Notes: generated by a model not told the origin, from the letters alone. A stretch of DNA of 10,978 nt from an uncultured Collinsella sp. (GCA_900555765.1 USMA01000020.1:1-10978), one strand, 5' to 3'; shown: positions 1 through 7,108, counted from the stretch's first letter. Numbers and translations: made by a program.

Positions 1-728
1 TCCTTAAAGGCCTCGGGGACGTCCTTACCCTCGTTGAGGAACTTGACGAAGTCGGTGATGCCGCCCTCGTAGCAAAACTCCTCCACGTGGGGAGTCGCCT
101 CGCGCTCGTCGGTCAGCACGATTTTGAGGTTCTTATTGAGGAACGCCGTCTCCTGCAGACGGTTGTGCAGCGTATCGAAATCGTAGATGCAGGTCTCGAA
201 GATCTCGTCGTCGGGCCAGAAGGTGACGGTGGTGCCCGTCGAATCCGAGGTGCCCACGACCTCCATCTTCTTGACGGTCTTGCCGCGCGAGAACTCCATC
301 TCGTAGGTGTTGCCATCGCGACGGACCTGAACGACCACGCGCTTGGACAGTGCGTTGACGACGGAGATGCCCACGCCGTGCAGACCGCCCGAGACCTTAT
401 AGGCCGAGTTATCGAACTTACCGCCGGCGTGCAGGATCGTCATGACGACCTCGAGCGTCGGGATCTTTTTAACAGGGTGCTCGTCGACGGGGATGCCGCG
501 CCCGTTGTCGACGACCGTGATGGAGTTGTCGGCGTGGACCGTCACCTGGATCTCGGTGCAGAAACCGGCCATGGCCTCGTCGACGGAGTTGTCAACGATC
601 TCCCACACCAGGTGATGCAGACCGCTGGCGCTCGTCGAGCCGATATACATGCCCGGGCGCTTACGAACGGCCTCGAGACCTTCGAGAATCTTAATCTCGC
701 CGCCATCGTAATCGTTTTCGTTTGCCAC
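1..728 (-). CDS. gyrB: DNA gyrase subunit B, N-terminal part (3' end outside window)
   Basis: GyrB is the ATPase subunit of DNA gyrase, which introduces negative supercoils together with GyrA. About 242 codons are visible, covering the GHKL ATPase domain and the start of the transducer. Visible motifs are the N box [10 protein letters not shown] (residues 43-52, catalytic-site Asn47), G1 VDNGRGIP (73-80) and G2 GGLHGVG (114-120). The N-terminal stretch [15 protein letters not shown] is typical of GyrB/ParE; gyrase rather than topo IV is inferred from the recF-gyrB context. The start is GTG at 728, preceded by AGGAGG (733-738) with a short 4-base gap; the GTG two bases upstream is in another frame. 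A terminator at 778-807 separates it from the dnaA-recF operon, so it probably has its own promoter, but only a weak candidate is visible (TTTACG, 17 bases, TACACA on the minus strand). The C-terminus runs off the window. Confidence 0.97.
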   Translation of the reverse strand, partial: MANENDYDGGEIKILEGLEAVRKRPGMYIGSTSASGLHHLVWEIVDNSVDEAMAGFCTEIQVTVHADNSITVVDNGRGIPVDEHPVKKIPTLEVVMTILHAGGKFDNSAYKVSGGLHGVGISVVNALSKRVVVQVRRDGNTYEMEFSRGKTVKKMEVVGTSDSTGTTVTFWPDDEIFETCIYDFDTLHNRLQETAFLNKNLKIVLTDEREATPHVEEFCYEGGITDFVKFLNEGKDVPEAFK

Positions 729-777
729 ACGTCCTCCTTCAGTCAAGAAAATGTGTACAGCCTTACTAGTTTATCGT

Positions 778-807
778 AAAAAAATACCCTCGGGAACGAG
801 GGTATTT
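778..807 (-). terminator. Rho-independent terminator of the dnaA-dnaN-recF-DUF721 operon
   Basis: A perfect 10-bp inverted repeat (782-791 and 798-807) with a 6-base loop is followed, in the minus-strand direction, by a run of seven T residues (784 down to 778). It lies just downstream of the DUF721 gene and upstream of gyrB. On the plus strand there is no equivalent U-tract, so it acts on leftward transcription. Confidence 0.9.
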
Positions 808-833
808 GGCTCTACAAGGCCACCAGATGCGAT

Positions 834-1397
834 TTAAGGCTCTTTTTTGCTTTGCACGCCCTTGGCCCACTCGGCACTGGCTCTCATGGCATTCTCGAGG
901 GCCTCGCGCAGTTTTTGGTCTTCGATGGGCGCCACCCGGCGCGCAATCTCGGTGCGCTCGGCCTCACTTAGGTCGGCGTGCGGGGCCGGCGGGCGCTCGG
1001 TCGTCGCCGGGCGCAGGCGCTCCTTGGCGGCGGGCGGCGTGTGACCGGGCGCGGTGGTTTTGAACACCAGGCCGTCCACATGCGCACCGGCGCGCTCCAT
1101 GCGCGCGCGGATGATCTCGCGCAACAGCGTCATTTCCTGCGTCCACGAGGGCGAATCGAGATATACCAGCAGCTCATTGGACTCGGGCAGGTAGCGCAGG
1201 CCCGTCACATGCCGCCCCTCGCGCGTGCCCGAGCACACCGCGTTCCACGCGCGATAGACCGCGCGCGACTCCTCGGCAGCCTCCATCTGCGCGCGGCGCT
1301 CAGGTGTCGCGGCTGCCAGGATGCGCTGGCGCTCTGCGTTCAAAAACCCACTGAAGGCGACTGTCTCGCTCTCGCGCTCGTAATTAGCATGTCTCAC
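834..1397 (-). CDS. DUF721 family protein, DciA-like putative replicative helicase loader
   Basis: This 187-residue protein follows recF directly, the usual place of the DUF721/DciA family in actinobacteria. DciA proteins help load the replicative helicase DnaB in bacteria lacking DnaC/DnaI-type loaders; that role is family knowledge, not shown here. The family core is visible at about residues 45-110: an AW...V...G..EGRHV segment, a strand LLVYLDSP, then SWTQEMTLLREIIRARM, the W..EL..L...I pattern of the domain. The C-terminal half is Ala/Pro/Arg-rich and ends in a charged helix. The start is a GTG at 1397, overlapping the end of recF by 14 bases, with AAGGTGGTGAG upstream inside recF, so translation is probably coupled. 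The gene ends at a strong terminator and is the last of its operon. Assignment to DUF721 rests on pattern and position. Confidence 0.8.
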   Translation of the reverse strand: MRHANYERESETVAFSGFLNAERQRILAAATPERRAQMEAAEESRAVYRAWNAVCSGTREGRHVTGLRYLPESNELLVYLDSPSWTQEMTLLREIIRARMERAGAHVDGLVFKTTAPGHTPPAAKERLRPATTERPPAPHADLSEAERTEIARRVAPIEDQKLREALENAMRASAEWAKGVQSKKEP

Positions 1398-2490
1398 CCA
1401 TGCTCACCACCTTGGCTCGATCAAGCAGGTCATCGGTAAAATACCCCAGGTTGGTCGTGGTTATGACCGTCTGGATATCATCGCCGATCAGCCGCAGAAA
1501 AGCGCCGCGACGCTCGCCGTCGAGCTCGCTCATCACGTCGTCCAAAAGCAGCAGTGGGGCGGTGCCCAGGACATCGCGAGCCACGGCCACCTCCGCCACC
1601 TTCCAGGCCAGCACCAACGTCCGCTGCTGACCTTGGCTGGCAAATGAACGGGCGGATCGACCCGCCACGGTGAACTCAATCTCATCGCGATGCGGTCCCA
1701 CCAACGTCACGCCGCGGCGAATTTCCTCGTCGGCGTGCTCATCAAGGACAGCCAGCATGCGCTCGTACGCCCAGCCCTTCAGCTCTTCGCGATCCTCGAC
1801 CTGGGGCAAATCCCCCAGCGTGGACGTATAGGTCACGTTGGCAGCCTCACCGGATGCCACTTGCCCGTAGGCAGTGTGCACATGGCCCGCCAGCCGGTCG
1901 AGCAGGGCCAACCGGTGCACGAGCAGAGCCGAGCCCGCGCGGGCAATCGAATCATTCCACGCGCCGAGCATCTCGCGGCAGCACCAGGTCTCCTTGAGCA
2001 AGGCGTTACGCTGGGTCACGCAGCGCCCATAGGTGCTCGCAAGATCGGCATAGCGTGCGCTCAGTTGCATGCCAAAGTCATCGAGGGCGGCGCGGCGCAC
2101 ACCGGCGCCTCTCTTAACCATGTCCAGATGGTCGGGGCAAAACAGTACGCTCGGCAGAGCCCCGCGCACACCGGCGGCAGAGCACCTCTTGCCGTTGCGG
2201 CTAAACGAGCGCTTACCGTCCTCCACGCTCAATCCCATATCAAGCACGCGGCCGTCGCCCTCGAGCCTCAGCTCGACCCTGCACGAGCCCACGCCGTCAT
2301 GGACGAGCTCGGCTGCGGTCGGATGCCTAAACGAGGCGCCGCTCGTCAGCAGCTGCAGCGCCTCTATGAGATTGGTCTTTCCCGCCGCGTTGGGTCCCGC
2401 AAGTATCGTCACGCCCTCGTCCAGGGCAAGGCGATAGCTATCGAAACTGCGGTAGTGCGCGACGGAAAGATCGCGGGCGAATATGGTCAT
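1384..2490 (-). CDS. recF: DNA replication and repair protein RecF
   Basis: RecF is an SMC-like ATPase that with RecO and RecR loads RecA at single-strand gaps and helps restart replication. The protein is 368 residues, the usual length. Visible motifs are the Walker A GPNAAGKT (32-39), the ABC-type signature region FASQGQQRT, and the Walker B LLLLDDVMSELD near the C-terminus. The N-terminus MTIFARDLSVAHYRSF is family-typical. The open frame extends upstream to 2754 inside dnaN, but the ATG at 2490 gives the canonical N-terminus and starts 10 bases after the dnaN stop. No good Shine-Dalgarno is seen, so coupling to dnaN is likely. The downstream DUF721 gene overlaps its 3' end. Confidence 0.96.
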   Translation of the reverse strand: MTIFARDLSVAHYRSFDSYRLALDEGVTILAGPNAAGKTNLIEALQLLTSGASFRHPTAAELVHDGVGSCRVELRLEGDGRVLDMGLSVEDGKRSFSRNGKRCSAAGVRGALPSVLFCPDHLDMVKRGAGVRRAALDDFGMQLSARYADLASTYGRCVTQRNALLKETWCCREMLGAWNDSIARAGSALLVHRLALLDRLAGHVHTAYGQVASGEAANVTYTSTLGDLPQVEDREELKGWAYERMLAVLDEHADEEIRRGVTLVGPHRDEIEFTVAGRSARSFASQGQQRTLVLAWKVAEVAVARDVLGTAPLLLLDDVMSELDGERRGAFLRLIGDDIQTVITTTNLGYFTDDLLDRAKVVSMGETC

Positions 2491-2500
2491 AGGGTGGCTG

Positions 2501-3604
2501 TTAGATGCGGACCGGCATGACCAGGTACAGGTAGTTGATCTTGTCGTAGGACTTGAAGATGCCCGCCTGCGAGTAGCTCTTGAGCTCCAGCGTGAGCTCC
2601 TTCTCCTTGGACAGGGCATTGAGGCAGCCGAAGATGTAGTGGTAGTTGAAGGCGATGGTACCCGTCTCGCCCTCGGCCTCGACATCGATCGTCTCCTGTG
2701 CAAGGTCCTGGTCATTGGAAATGGAGGACAGGCCCATCTGCCCGTTCTCGGCATCGATCTCGAACTTGACGGCGGGGTTGGCGCTCGCGATAACGGCCAC
2801 GCGTTTGAGGGCGGCGTTAAAGGCGGCGACGTCGATCTTGACGCTCGTCATGCACGAATCGGGGATGAGCTGCTTGTAGTTGGGGTACACGCCCTCGATT
2901 CGACGCGACACGTAGGTGGTGTTGCCGGCCTCGAAGACGACCTGGGTGTCGGTAGCCCCGATCATGATGGTCGCCTGGCTGGCCATGATGTTCAGCGCGT
3001 CGTTAAAGGCGTCAGCCGGAACGTTGAGCTCAAAGGAGCCCTCGAGGGTCGAGGTCTCGACCTGCGTATCGCACACGGCCAAGCGGAAGGAATCGGTCGC
3101 CACCAGGCGCACGGTATTGTTCTCGACCTTCATGTGCACGCCGCCCAGGATGGGGCGGGCCTTGTCGGTCGAGGTGACGCGCCACACGCGGCCGACCATC
3201 TCGGACAAGATATCGGTCGGCAGTTCCACGGCGCTCTCGATGGCATAGGCCGGAAACTCGGGGAAGTCATTGGCATCGAGCGTGTTCAGCCTAAAAGAGC
3301 TCTTCTCGCAACTAATCAGCACCTGGCGCTCGGACAGCTCAAAGGTGACCGGGGCATCGGGGAGGGTCTTGGTGATATTGGAGAGCATCTTACAGGGGAT
3401 AACCATCTCGCCCTCTTCTTCGACATGCGCCGCGATGCGGTGACGGATCGAGATGGTGTAGTTAGAGGTCTGGAATTCCAAGATGCCGTTTTGCGCCTTG
3501 ACGAGCACGCCCGACAGGATGGGAAGGGTGGATGCCGAAGCGACACCCTTCATTACGACGCCGATGGCTTGTGTAAGCGAGCTCTGGCTGACGGTGAACT
3601 TCAT
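2501..3604 (-). CDS. dnaN: DNA polymerase III sliding clamp, beta subunit
   Basis: DnaN forms the ring-shaped dimer that tethers DNA polymerase III to DNA and is the docking site for many replication and repair proteins. The 367 residues correspond to the usual three repeated clamp domains. The N-terminus MKFTVSQSSLTQAI, the segment TLPILSGVLVKA and the C-terminal YLYLVMPVRI (end of the protein-binding cleft) are diagnostic. The ATG at 3604 is preceded by AGAAAGG with a spacing of about 9 bases. The upstream 238-bp spacer to dnaA carries the origin unwinding elements, so the dnaN leader and the AT-rich origin segment coincide. It is probably transcribed from dnaA onward; an additional promoter in the AT-rich leader is possible but not identified. 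Confidence 0.97.
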   Translation of the reverse strand: MKFTVSQSSLTQAIGVVMKGVASASTLPILSGVLVKAQNGILEFQTSNYTISIRHRIAAHVEEEGEMVIPCKMLSNITKTLPDAPVTFELSERQVLISCEKSSFRLNTLDANDFPEFPAYAIESAVELPTDILSEMVGRVWRVTSTDKARPILGGVHMKVENNTVRLVATDSFRLAVCDTQVETSTLEGSFELNVPADAFNDALNIMASQATIMIGATDTQVVFEAGNTTYVSRRIEGVYPNYKQLIPDSCMTSVKIDVAAFNAALKRVAVIASANPAVKFEIDAENGQMGLSSISNDQDLAQETIDVEAEGETGTIAFNYHYIFGCLNALSKEKELTLELKSYSQAGIFKSYDKINYLYLVMPVRI

Positions 3605-3636
3605 CTTTTAATACCTTTCTATAGATATAAATATCT
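3605..3636. other. AT-rich DNA unwinding element candidate
   Basis: Only about 6 of 32 bases are G or C, in strong contrast to the GC-rich surroundings. It contains a short inverted repeat, AGATAT (3623-3628) and ATATCT (3631-3636). It directly abuts the triplet run at 3637-3651 on the side expected for the unwinding site in a Bacillus-type basal unwinding system. It also serves as the dnaN leader. Confidence 0.6.
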
Positions 3637-3651
3637 TAATAATAGTAATAG
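3637..3651 (-). other. DnaA-trio-like triplet array
   Basis: The minus strand reads CTA TTA CTA TTA TTA; the plus strand read 3' to 5' is GAT AAT GAT AAT AAT. All five units fit the 3'-[G/A]A[T/A]-5' DnaA-trio described in B. subtilis, where DnaA filaments engage one strand. A DnaA-box-like site (3664-3672) lies 12 bases upstream, and the AT-rich segment follows immediately. Confidence 0.6.
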
Positions 3652-3842
3652 CACTGACGAAACTGTTGATTACTCCCAAAGACGCAGGTCAGACCCAGAA
3701 AGAGAATCGACAGCAACCTGTGTGCAACAGGGGTGGTTTTCCACGTTCAAAACCTGCGCAAAACTTTTCATCACCGCGGGTTGGGTTTTAGACACCTTAT
3801 GCCCGTGGTTTCGACAAGTTTTCAACAGGTGTCTCTATTTCC

Positions 3843-5567
3843 CTACGAGCGCAGTGTAATTTTATCGCGCAGCGACTTGAGGTCTTCGGTGACGGTGCGG
3901 TCTTCCTGGATCATCTTCTGGACCTTTTTGTAGCTCGTGCTGACGGTCGAGTGGTTGCGGTTGCCAAATTCGGCGCCCACCGCCGTGGTCGTCATCTCGC
4001 ACATCTCGATGGCCAGGTAGATAGCGATATGGCGTGCTTTGGCGATATTGGCGTTGCGACGCGGGCCGATGAGCTCCTCGTGCGTCACGCCGTACTGCTC
4101 TTCGATGACGGACTGAACCGTCTGGACGTTGATCTTTTTGGCCGATGTGTCGAAGTACTGGCTGGCGATGGCGTCGATATCGTCAAAGGTGAGCTCCCCG
4201 CCCTCGCGCTCGCGGTCCCCCGCCTCGCCGGCACAGCGCTCGCAGAAGCTCTCGAGTTCGCGGATGTTGGTGCCCGAGACCTCGGCCATGTGTTTAAAGT
4301 GCTCGTCGGTCAGGTGCCCGCCGTCGCCCCCATAGGCCGCCAGCAGCGAGTCGTCGCCTGCCTCGGGAGCGGCGACGATGGTGTTCTCGTAATAGCGCTG
4401 CAAGATCTTGTATTTCATCTCGTAGCTGGGCTCTGCGACCAGGCAGAGCATACCGGCGTTAAAGCGGCTGGTCAGGCGTTCGTCCATGCTCAGGTCCTTG
4501 GGGGCGCGGTCTGCCGCGATGACGACCTTCTTGTTGTTGCGGATGAACTCGTCCATGAGCTGGAAAAAGTAGTCCACGCTCGCGCGCTTGCCGATGATGT
4601 TTTGGATGTCATCGATGATGAGCACGTCCACACCGTGGTACGCCTGCATGATGGGGGCGTTGCTCTTCTTTTGGCGGTCGAACTCGGTCATCAGGTCGTC
4701 CAGATATGCCTGGGAGTTGGCATACTTGACCTTGATCTCGGGCGACTTCTCGGCGAGCTCGTTTTTGATGGCAAGCAGCAGGTGCGTCTTGCCCAGGCCC
4801 GATTTGCCGTAGATGAACAGTGATGTGCACGTGCCGCGCTCGTCCGCGAGGGCGGCAAACTTGAGTGCCGAGCGATAGGCATGGCTGTTCTCGGGGCCGT
4901 AGACAAAGTTCTCAAAGGTAAATTTTGAGTTCGCGGCGAGCGGGGCTCCATTCATATTCTGCTCGGCCGGCACGGTCGGTGCTGGCATGGATGAGGCGGG
5001 GGTCGCAGCTTGCGTGGATTTAGTCGGCGCTCCGCCCTTCATCTGGTTCATCATGCGACGAAAATCATCGGCCGAGAGCGTGTTCTTGATTGCAATGCCC
5101 GAATCCGCGCCCGCCGCTGCGTCGTGAGCGATGGGCATGTGCGTGACGGGTGCGTTCGTTGACGTCGCCGCCGCGGCCGGCAACGGTGCCATGGTTTCAC
5201 GGGAAACATCGCTGCGCTGGTGCTCGATTGTCGGCACGTCGCCTGCGGAGGCCGGCGCCGCCGGGGAAGCAGCGGGAGCCGTGGCGGGCGCCGTCGCGGC
5301 AGCGGATTCCGTCGCGGCGCCTTGCGGTGCCACGATGTCGAGTGCAATCGGTGCAAAGGCGATTTCTTCCAGATAGGCCTCAATAGTCGGCTGATGCTTT
5401 TTGAGCTGCGCGATGGCAAAGCGCGAGGGGGCCTCGATCGTGAGCGTATCTTCGGTCAGGCTTATGGCGCGCGATTGCCCCAGCATGTTGATGAGGCGTG
5501 CATCTTGGCCGTCGCGCTGGCAAAAGGCGATGGCATCCCCCAGGATGATGCTTGCTTCCTCGTCCAC
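3843..5567 (-). CDS. dnaA: Chromosomal replication initiator protein DnaA
   Basis: DnaA is the AAA+ initiator that binds origin boxes, forms an ATP-dependent filament and opens the duplex. The protein has 574 residues, long for the family. Domain I is about residues 1-80. A long Ala/Pro-rich domain II (about 80-213) explains the extra length. Domain III has Walker A GKSGLGKTH (254-262), Walker B VLIIDDIQ (315-322), sensor I near AADRAPKDL (351-359), the arginine-finger region DERLTSRFNAG (362-372) and sensor II GTNIRELE (432-439). Domain IV carries GNRNHSTV (535-542), where most DnaA proteins have GGRDHTTV. The start is GTG at 5567 with GGGAGA about 5 bases upstream, 15 bases after the GHKL gene stop, so the two are probably co-transcribed. 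A degenerate parS lies inside domain II. Confidence 0.97.
   Translation of the reverse strand: MDEEASIILGDAIAFCQRDGQDARLINMLGQSRAISLTEDTLTIEAPSRFAIAQLKKHQPTIEAYLEEIAFAPIALDIVAPQGAATESAAATAPATAPAASPAAPASAGDVPTIEHQRSDVSRETMAPLPAAAATSTNAPVTHMPIAHDAAAGADSGIAIKNTLSADDFRRMMNQMKGGAPTKSTQAATPASSMPAPTVPAEQNMNGAPLAANSKFTFENFVYGPENSHAYRSALKFAALADERGTCTSLFIYGKSGLGKTHLLLAIKNELAEKSPEIKVKYANSQAYLDDLMTEFDRQKKSNAPIMQAYHGVDVLIIDDIQNIIGKRASVDYFFQLMDEFIRNNKKVVIAADRAPKDLSMDERLTSRFNAGMLCLVAEPSYEMKYKILQRYYENTIVAAPEAGDDSLLAAYGGDGGHLTDEHFKHMAEVSGTNIRELESFCERCAGEAGDREREGGELTFDDIDAIASQYFDTSAKKINVQTVQSVIEEQYGVTHEELIGPRRNANIAKARHIAIYLAIEMCEMTTTAVGAEFGNRNHSTVSTSYKKVQKMIQEDRTVTEDLKSLRDKITLRS
5193..5208. promoter_or_regulatory. 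Degenerate parS-like site inside dnaA domain II
   Basis: The 16-mer GGTTTCACGGGAAACA matches the parS consensus TGTTTCACGTGAAACA at 14 of 16 positions (differences at positions 1 and 10). It encodes part of SDVSRETM in the poorly conserved DnaA linker. Whether ParB binds it is inference. Confidence 0.4.
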
Positions 5568-5582
5568 TGTCTCTCCCGTTCT

Positions 5583-7007
5583 TTAGCTCTGAGCTCGCAC
5601 GCGAGCGGCGCCGAGTTCGGTCAGATGGTATTTCTGGCCATGCTTGATGACCAAGCCGGCCTGCGCCAAGTCATTGAGCGTGCGTGACCAAGTGGGGGCC
5701 GAGTTTCCAAACGCCCTCGCCAGATCGGTTGCACCGCACGCTTGATTTTGCGCCAGATAGCCCAGCGCGGCGTTGCCGCGGTCGCTTACGAACACGTCCG
5801 GTTGTGGCTGCGCATACTGATTTGCTGCATTAGGATACATCATTTGAGCTGCTGGTTGTTGAGAACTCTGCATCGGTGTCATTTGCTGTTGAAAACTTTG
5901 AGGCCACTGTTGGTAAGGCTGCGGAGGCATCTGCTGGGCCCAAGGGCTGTACTGCTGCTGCGGCATCTGCTGGTACGGCTGCTGATATCCCTGCTGGTAC
6001 TGCTGCGGGAACTGCTGGCCATACCCCAGTGGCGGCATCTGCTGATATGGATATCCCTGTTGGTACGGTTGATAGCCCATTTGCTGGCCACCCGGTGCTC
6101 CCGTCGCCTGCTGCATTGCTGCTGCATCCTGATCCGCCAGCGGCACGGTCTCTGGCATGTTTGGCGGCATCGACATCGATGTCGCCTGGGGCTCTTGTGT
6201 AGGAAGCATTCCGGGATGCTGCATCTGCCCCACGGGGGGCTGCATCTGCTGCGTTGCCATGGGCTGCTGCGCAAAAGCTCCCGGCAGGGGATATGTGGGC
6301 TGCTCCGTCTCGGGCCGCACGGCAGCACCGCGTCCGCCGGCGCGCTCGATTTCCTGCACGCGTTTAGGGTCCAGGCTTACCGTAACCACGGTGCCGTTGC
6401 CCATGTTGTCCTCGATGGATACGGCACCGCCGGCGTTTTCCAAATACTCTTGCACCATGGGAAACCCTGCTCCGGTTCCACGGATATAGCGCTTCATCTT
6501 GCTGTTTGCGCTGGTAACGCCAAAGTCGAAAGCGCGTTCCTTGTCGTCGATGCCGGGTCCTTGATCGGCAAAGCGGATGGTGTCTCCGCCGTCCAGAATC
6601 GAGATGATGGGCTCGGCAAAGTGCGCGTGGATAAAGTTTTCGACAATCTCGCGGATGACCATGAGCGAGATATGGCCACCTTGTTCTTTCATGCACTGGT
6701 AGACGGTGTTGGTAGTCTCTTCCAAATACGTGCGGACATCTTGCGGATCAATGACGATCACACGCGGTGTCGACAGCATGTCGTCATAGACGGCGATACG
6801 CGCGGCGTACATGGCTTTTGGCGCCTGCGTGGTCGTCTGCTCGCCTTCCGCACGCTCTTCGCGCACGCCGGTGATGTGCTCGTTGTCGGGTGCCGGGTCT
6901 CCAGAATCGACCATGGTGTAAAAGTCATCAGACATGCCGCTCGCAATCTTCCAAAAGGTTTCGAACAAATAGTAGCTCACCGCGCAATGTTTCTCATCTT
7001 TCGACAA
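5583..7007 (-). CDS. GHKL-type ATPase with Gln-rich linker and winged-helix C-terminus, upstream of dnaA
   Basis: I do not recognise a named family. Residues about 68-215 form a GHKL (HATPase) domain with N box REIVENFIHAHF (119-130; Glu120, Asn124), G1 FADQGPGID (146-154) and G2 GTGAGFPMV (177-185), resembling SpoIIAB-like anti-sigma kinases and histidine-kinase catalytic domains. No phospho-acceptor His domain or membrane segment is seen. Residues about 245-405 are Gln/Pro/Met/Tyr-rich low complexity. Residues about 410-472 look like a MarR-type winged helix (ALGYLAQNQ, TDLARAFG, LNDLAQAGLVIK, YHLTELG). The stop lies 15 bases before dnaA, so co-transcription is likely. The TTG at 7007 is the longest start but has no good Shine-Dalgarno and sits in an origin motif; GTG 6983 and ATG 6935 are alternatives. 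Regulation of initiation or dnaA expression is inferred. Confidence 0.85.
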   Translation of the reverse strand: MSKDEKHCAVSYYLFETFWKIASGMSDDFYTMVDSGDPAPDNEHITGVREERAEGEQTTTQAPKAMYAARIAVYDDMLSTPRVIVIDPQDVRTYLEETTNTVYQCMKEQGGHISLMVIREIVENFIHAHFAEPIISILDGGDTIRFADQGPGIDDKERAFDFGVTSANSKMKRYIRGTGAGFPMVQEYLENAGGAVSIEDNMGNGTVVTVSLDPKRVQEIERAGGRGAAVRPETEQPTYPLPGAFAQQPMATQQMQPPVGQMQHPGMLPTQEPQATSMSMPPNMPETVPLADQDAAAMQQATGAPGGQQMGYQPYQQGYPYQQMPPLGYGQQFPQQYQQGYQQPYQQMPQQQYSPWAQQMPPQPYQQWPQSFQQQMTPMQSSQQPAAQMMYPNAANQYAQPQPDVFVSDRGNAALGYLAQNQACGATDLARAFGNSAPTWSRTLNDLAQAGLVIKHGQKYHLTELGAARVRAQS

Positions 7008-7108
7008 CTTTTCAAAACCTGTTGAAAACTTTGGGAAACGGGCGAAAAGTTCTCAACATTGCCAACATGACCTGTTGAAAACTCGATGAAATATCGTGAA
7101 AAGTTGTC
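6998..7108. other. Putative oriC part 2: DnaA-box-like cluster upstream of the GHKL-dnaA operon
   Basis: Box-like 9-mers on the plus strand are CTTTCGACA (6998-7006), TTTTCAAAA (7009-7017) and TTCTCAACA (7050-7058). On the minus strand, TTTTCAACA occurs at 7020-7028 and 7073-7081, and TTTTCACGA at 7094-7102. The 13-mer CCTGTTGAAAACT occurs at 7018-7030 and 7071-7083, and again on the minus strand at 3817-3829. An inverted 12-mer, GACAACTTTTCA, is at 7003-7014 and 7097-7108. The density of related motifs outside coding sequence supports a DnaA-binding region that would also overlap the operon's control region. Confidence 0.65.

Larger units (their letters stand above)
3605..3842. other. Putative oriC part 1: dnaA-dnaN spacer with unwinding element and DnaA-box-like sites
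   Basis: This 238-bp non-coding spacer has, in the dnaA-to-dnaN direction, a cluster of DnaA-box-like 9-mers, then a triplet run, then an AT-rich segment abutting dnaN. Box-like sites on the plus strand are GTTTCGACA (3808-3816), TTTTCAACA (3819-3827), TTTTCATCA (3765-3773) and TTTTCCACG (3737-3745). On the minus strand there are TAATCAACA (3664-3672) and TGTTGCACA (3721-3729). None is a perfect TTATCCACA. The arrangement resembles the dnaA-dnaN half of the Bacillus subtilis origin. Origin function is inferred. Confidence 0.75.

Noticed and set aside
2491..2754. Upstream extension of recF to 2754
   Set aside because: The extension lies inside dnaN and is an Arg/Ser-rich shadow translation; ATG 2490 gives the canonical RecF N-terminus and length.
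2483..3859. Long plus-strand open frame (458 codons) opposite dnaN and the origin spacer
   Set aside because: It is antisense to a clear dnaN, has no known motifs or Shine-Dalgarno, and follows from GC-rich codon use of the real gene. The same applies to the long antisense frames at 87-779, 1690-2520, 3951-4823, 5742-7025 and 7992-8783.
5880..6110. CTG/CAG-rich tract considered as a microsatellite repeat
   Set aside because: The units are imperfect and keep the reading frame of the Gln-rich linker; it is coding low complexity, not a tandem repeat array.
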